From: Methanothrix sp.
GTDB lineage: Archaea > Halobacteriota > Methanosarcinia > Methanotrichales > Methanotrichaceae
Direction of reading: 5' to 3'
Assembly: GCA_011391755.1 (NCBI GenBank)
Contig: JAABPZ010000069.1
Coordinates: 1-7,347 of the forward strand
DNA length: 7,347 nt
The position numbers and the translations under genes were made by a program. How positions within the stretch are numbered: the first letter of the stretch is position 1; each line of letters begins with the position of its first letter. This document shows positions 6,445 to 7,347 of this stretch, piece after piece. The notes under the pieces were generated by a model that saw nothing but the letters and a program-made list of their open reading frames with translations, was not told the DNA's origin and made no database searches.

Positions 6445-6516
6445 CAGAGTCTTCTATCAATGCTCAGTCTGCGGTTACTATTAGCCGTGGTATTCTAAAC
6501 GACGACGAACGAACCT

Positions 6517-6546
6517 AACCACTAAGGCACAAAGGATGCACAAAGA
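6517..6546 (+). repeat. Short intergenic element with GCACAAAG direct repeats
   Basis: The stretch around CCACTAAGGCACAAAGG contains GCACAAAG twice (6527-6534 and 6538-6545). Very similar CCACTAAGGCACAAAG strings occur between genes in many unrelated prokaryotic genomes, as far as I recall; their function is unknown. It lies just downstream of the minus-strand winged-helix gene. Confidence 0.4.
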
Positions 6547-6570
6547 CTTTTGTAGGGATATTTGACCCAA

Positions 6571-6801
6571 TTACCATCTCGGTCCCGCCAAAGCCCGCCT
6601 CCCCAGATTAGTTAGCCCGCTCGCACATACATCGTTGGGGAGGCTAGAACCCTCAGTTTCCGTTTCGCTTTGGTTCTTGACATATCCTTGCATCTCCAAG
6701 ACCCCCAGGCGTGCCCCAAGTTCTTCAGGATCAATTTTTACCAAAGAATTGATCCTATCTGCTTTTGGGTAGGGAACCTTGAGGCCAGCTATTGCTTTCA
6801 T
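6571..6801 (-). CDS. Small winged-helix DNA-binding protein
   Basis: From ATG 6801 the product has 76 residues. It has a winged helix-turn-helix pattern: helix 1 IMKAIAGL, then KADRINSLVKIDPEELGARL (about 13-32; helix 2, turn, recognition helix) with LGVLEMQGYVKN leading into the wing, a polar linker (SETETEGSS), and a last helix LTNLGRRALAG as in many archaeal regulators. Similarity to helix 1 extends upstream of the ATG: DKIDFEI is in frame back to a stop at 6829-6831. A good ribosome site, GAGGTGAT (6831-6838), sits 5 nt before an in-frame ACG (6823-6825), exactly where an ATG would be expected. The true product may start there (84 residues). It is divergent from the 51-residue membrane protein gene and could regulate it; that is inference. 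Target and ligand are unknown. Confidence 0.68.
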   Translation of the reverse strand: MKAIAGLKVPYPKADRINSLVKIDPEELGARLGVLEMQGYVKNQSETETEGSSLPNDVCASGLTNLGRRALAGPRW

Positions 6802-6830
6802 GATCTCAAAATCGATTTTGTCCGTTGTTT

Positions 6831-6838
6831 ATCACCTC
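6831..6838 (-). promoter_or_regulatory. Ribosome site pointing to an ACG start
   Basis: GAGGTGAT on the minus strand is an excellent Shine-Dalgarno, but the correctly spaced codon in the winged-helix frame is ACG (6825-6823), not ATG. A TATA-like ACTATAAC at 6859-6866 would start transcription about 25 nt downstream, just before this site, supporting its use. Confidence 0.5.
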
Positions 6839-6928
6839 AGTCAATCAGAATGTAATCCTGTTATAGTTATCGTTTCTTGTGAGTGTCCCGAATCTTCATT
6901 TTGGGTGGCGATTCTTCTGTGGAAACGG

Positions 6929-6935
6929 TTTTATT
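6929..6935 (+). promoter_or_regulatory. Possible TATA box of the small membrane protein gene
   Basis: TTTTATT, preceded by the purine-rich GGAAACGG, lies about 26 nt before ATG 6958, predicting a leaderless mRNA. No Shine-Dalgarno is visible before that ATG, which agrees. Confidence 0.4.
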
Positions 6936-6957
6936 CGAAGACGACCTCATTTAAGAC

Positions 6958-7113
6958 ATGGCTATCGAGAGAAGTATTAAGAACTTGCTTTTGTTGGTTC
7001 TAGCAGTCATAATCGTTGCTTTCCTCTGGAAAACCATGTGGTTCCTGGGCGGATTGGCATTCTTCGCAATTGTGGTCTATTTCGTTTACCTGTTGCTCAA
7101 AGGCAACCTCTAG
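6958..7113 (+). CDS. Small membrane protein with two transmembrane segments
   Basis: A 51-codon frame from ATG 6958 to TAG 7111-7113 encodes a protein with a charged N-terminus (MAIERSIKN), a hydrophobic helix (about 10-24, LLLLVLAVIIVAFLW), a short polar turn (KTMW), a second helix (about 29-47, FLGGLAFFAIVVYFVYLLL) and a basic tail (KGNL). The regular two-helix hairpin and the positive charge at both ends make a real gene likely despite its size, and would put both termini in the cytoplasm. It is divergent from the winged-helix gene. I do not recognise a family; small two-helix proteins include toxins, holin-like proteins and subunits of membrane complexes, and nothing here selects among them. 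Confidence 0.65.
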   Translation: MAIERSIKNLLLLVLAVIIVAFLWKTMWFLGGLAFFAIVVYFVYLLLKGNL

Positions 7114-7165
7114 TTCGTCCGATTAGTGGCAAAAACAAAACGCTTTACCGGCAACCAGATTGATA

Positions 7166-7240
7166 GGGATGAAAAACCCCTAGGCGCAGTCTGGCGATCG
7201 ATGCTTTTCATCTCCCGCGGTGAATCAACTATTGATTTTT
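7166..7240 (+). terminator. Stem-loop and T-tract after the small membrane protein gene
   Basis: GGGATGAAAA (7166-7175) can pair with TTTTCATCTC (7205-7214), ten pairs with one G-U, enclosing 29 nt. A TTTTT run follows at 7236-7240. Starting 53 nt after the stop codon at 7113, it is a plausible transcript end, or a short structured RNA. Confidence 0.35.
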
Positions 7241-7292
7241 ATTCTAATTGCTGGCCCGTTCGTGGGCTGCCTTGGCAAGGGCTGACTGCCCA

Positions 7293-7330
7293 CCGGGCCG
7301 GGCCTCGCTTCCGGAGTGCCTCTTGGGCTC
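7293..7330 (+). repeat. GC-rich degenerate repeat, copy 2
   Basis: This repeats the 16-bp core CCGGGCCGGGCCTCGC found at 6410 and then diverges, with shared GTGCC, CT and GGGC blocks. One frame again reads GPGLASG. The copy is near the right edge, so the rest of the unit may lie outside the window. Apart from this repeat and the stem-loop, 7114-7347 holds no supported gene. Confidence 0.5.
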
Positions 7331-7347
7331 GGGGACCGCCTGTGCAC

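Larger units (their letters stand above)
6277..6570. other. GC-rich decayed region without a supported gene
   Basis: This stretch between the broken TPR gene and the winged-helix gene contains no convincing coding frame. Its first part (to about 6450) is strikingly GC-rich, with an alternating palindrome CACGCGCGCGTG at 6307-6318. It carries TPR remnants just after the TAG, one copy of a GC-rich repeat (6410-6450) and a small direct-repeat element (6517-6546). A frame open to 6498 gives Arg/Gly/Ser-rich peptide with no recognisable fold. Confidence 0.5.

Noticed and set aside
6670..7003. Plus-strand frames 6670-6855 and 6779-7003
   Set aside because: They run opposite the winged-helix gene or through the divergent promoter region and encode peptides with no recognisable pattern.
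7220..7285. GTG-started 21-codon hydrophobic frame (VNQLLIFILIAGPFVGCLGKG plus stop, shown here as a signal-like peptide)
   Set aside because: It is signal-peptide-like but has no ribosome site, stops after 21 codons and overlaps the T-tract after the stem-loop; too weak to call a gene.
6277..7347. Possible tRNA, CRISPR repeats or transposase in the accessory end
   Set aside because: No cloverleaf arms, no regularly spaced repeats and no transposase-like protein pattern were found on either strand.

Overview
This window looks like a piece of a methanogenic archaeon, probably a Methanosarcinales member close to Methanothrix (Methanosaeta). The main evidence is a ycaO-tfuA pair of the type that thioamidates methyl-coenzyme M reductase, together with TTTATAT-type archaeal TATA boxes placed close to start codons and small secreted proteins of a style I associate with Methanothrix. 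The genus is an inference from memory; no database was searched.

Layout. Bases 1-282 hold the start of a minus-strand hypothetical gene that runs off the left edge. It is divergent from a PaaI-like hotdog thioesterase (320-766). Next comes a plus-strand run: ycaO (806-2029), tfuA (1971-2630, overlapping ycaO by 59 nt) and nadA, quinolinate synthase (2682-3584). A T-rich, palindrome-containing gap separates nadA from a convergent sodium:solute symporter gene (3666-5021, minus). From 5237 a compact plus-strand cluster carries a secreted 142-residue protein of unknown function, a pyridoxamine-phosphate-oxidase-like FMN-binding protein, and a secreted TPR protein broken by TAG inside its first repeat (6100-6276).

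The last kilobase (6277-7347) is loosely packed and accessory in character. It has GC-rich decayed sequence with a degenerate repeat at 6410 and 7293, a small direct-repeat element near 6517-6546, a minus-strand winged-helix protein whose natural start codon seems to be ACG, a divergent 51-residue protein with two membrane segments, and a stem-loop followed by a T-tract.

How the genes work together. YcaO (ATP-dependent backbone thioamidation) and TfuA (partner protein) would install the thioglycine in McrA. NadA, an oxygen-sensitive 4Fe-4S enzyme, makes quinolinate for NAD and may share their transcript. The remaining genes have no evident link to this module. I see no rRNA, tRNA, CRISPR array or intact insertion sequence. 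The most interesting points are at the boundaries: the ycaO/tfuA overlap, near-leaderless ycaO, the TAG at the aromatic position of a TPR, and the ACG start of the winged-helix gene.
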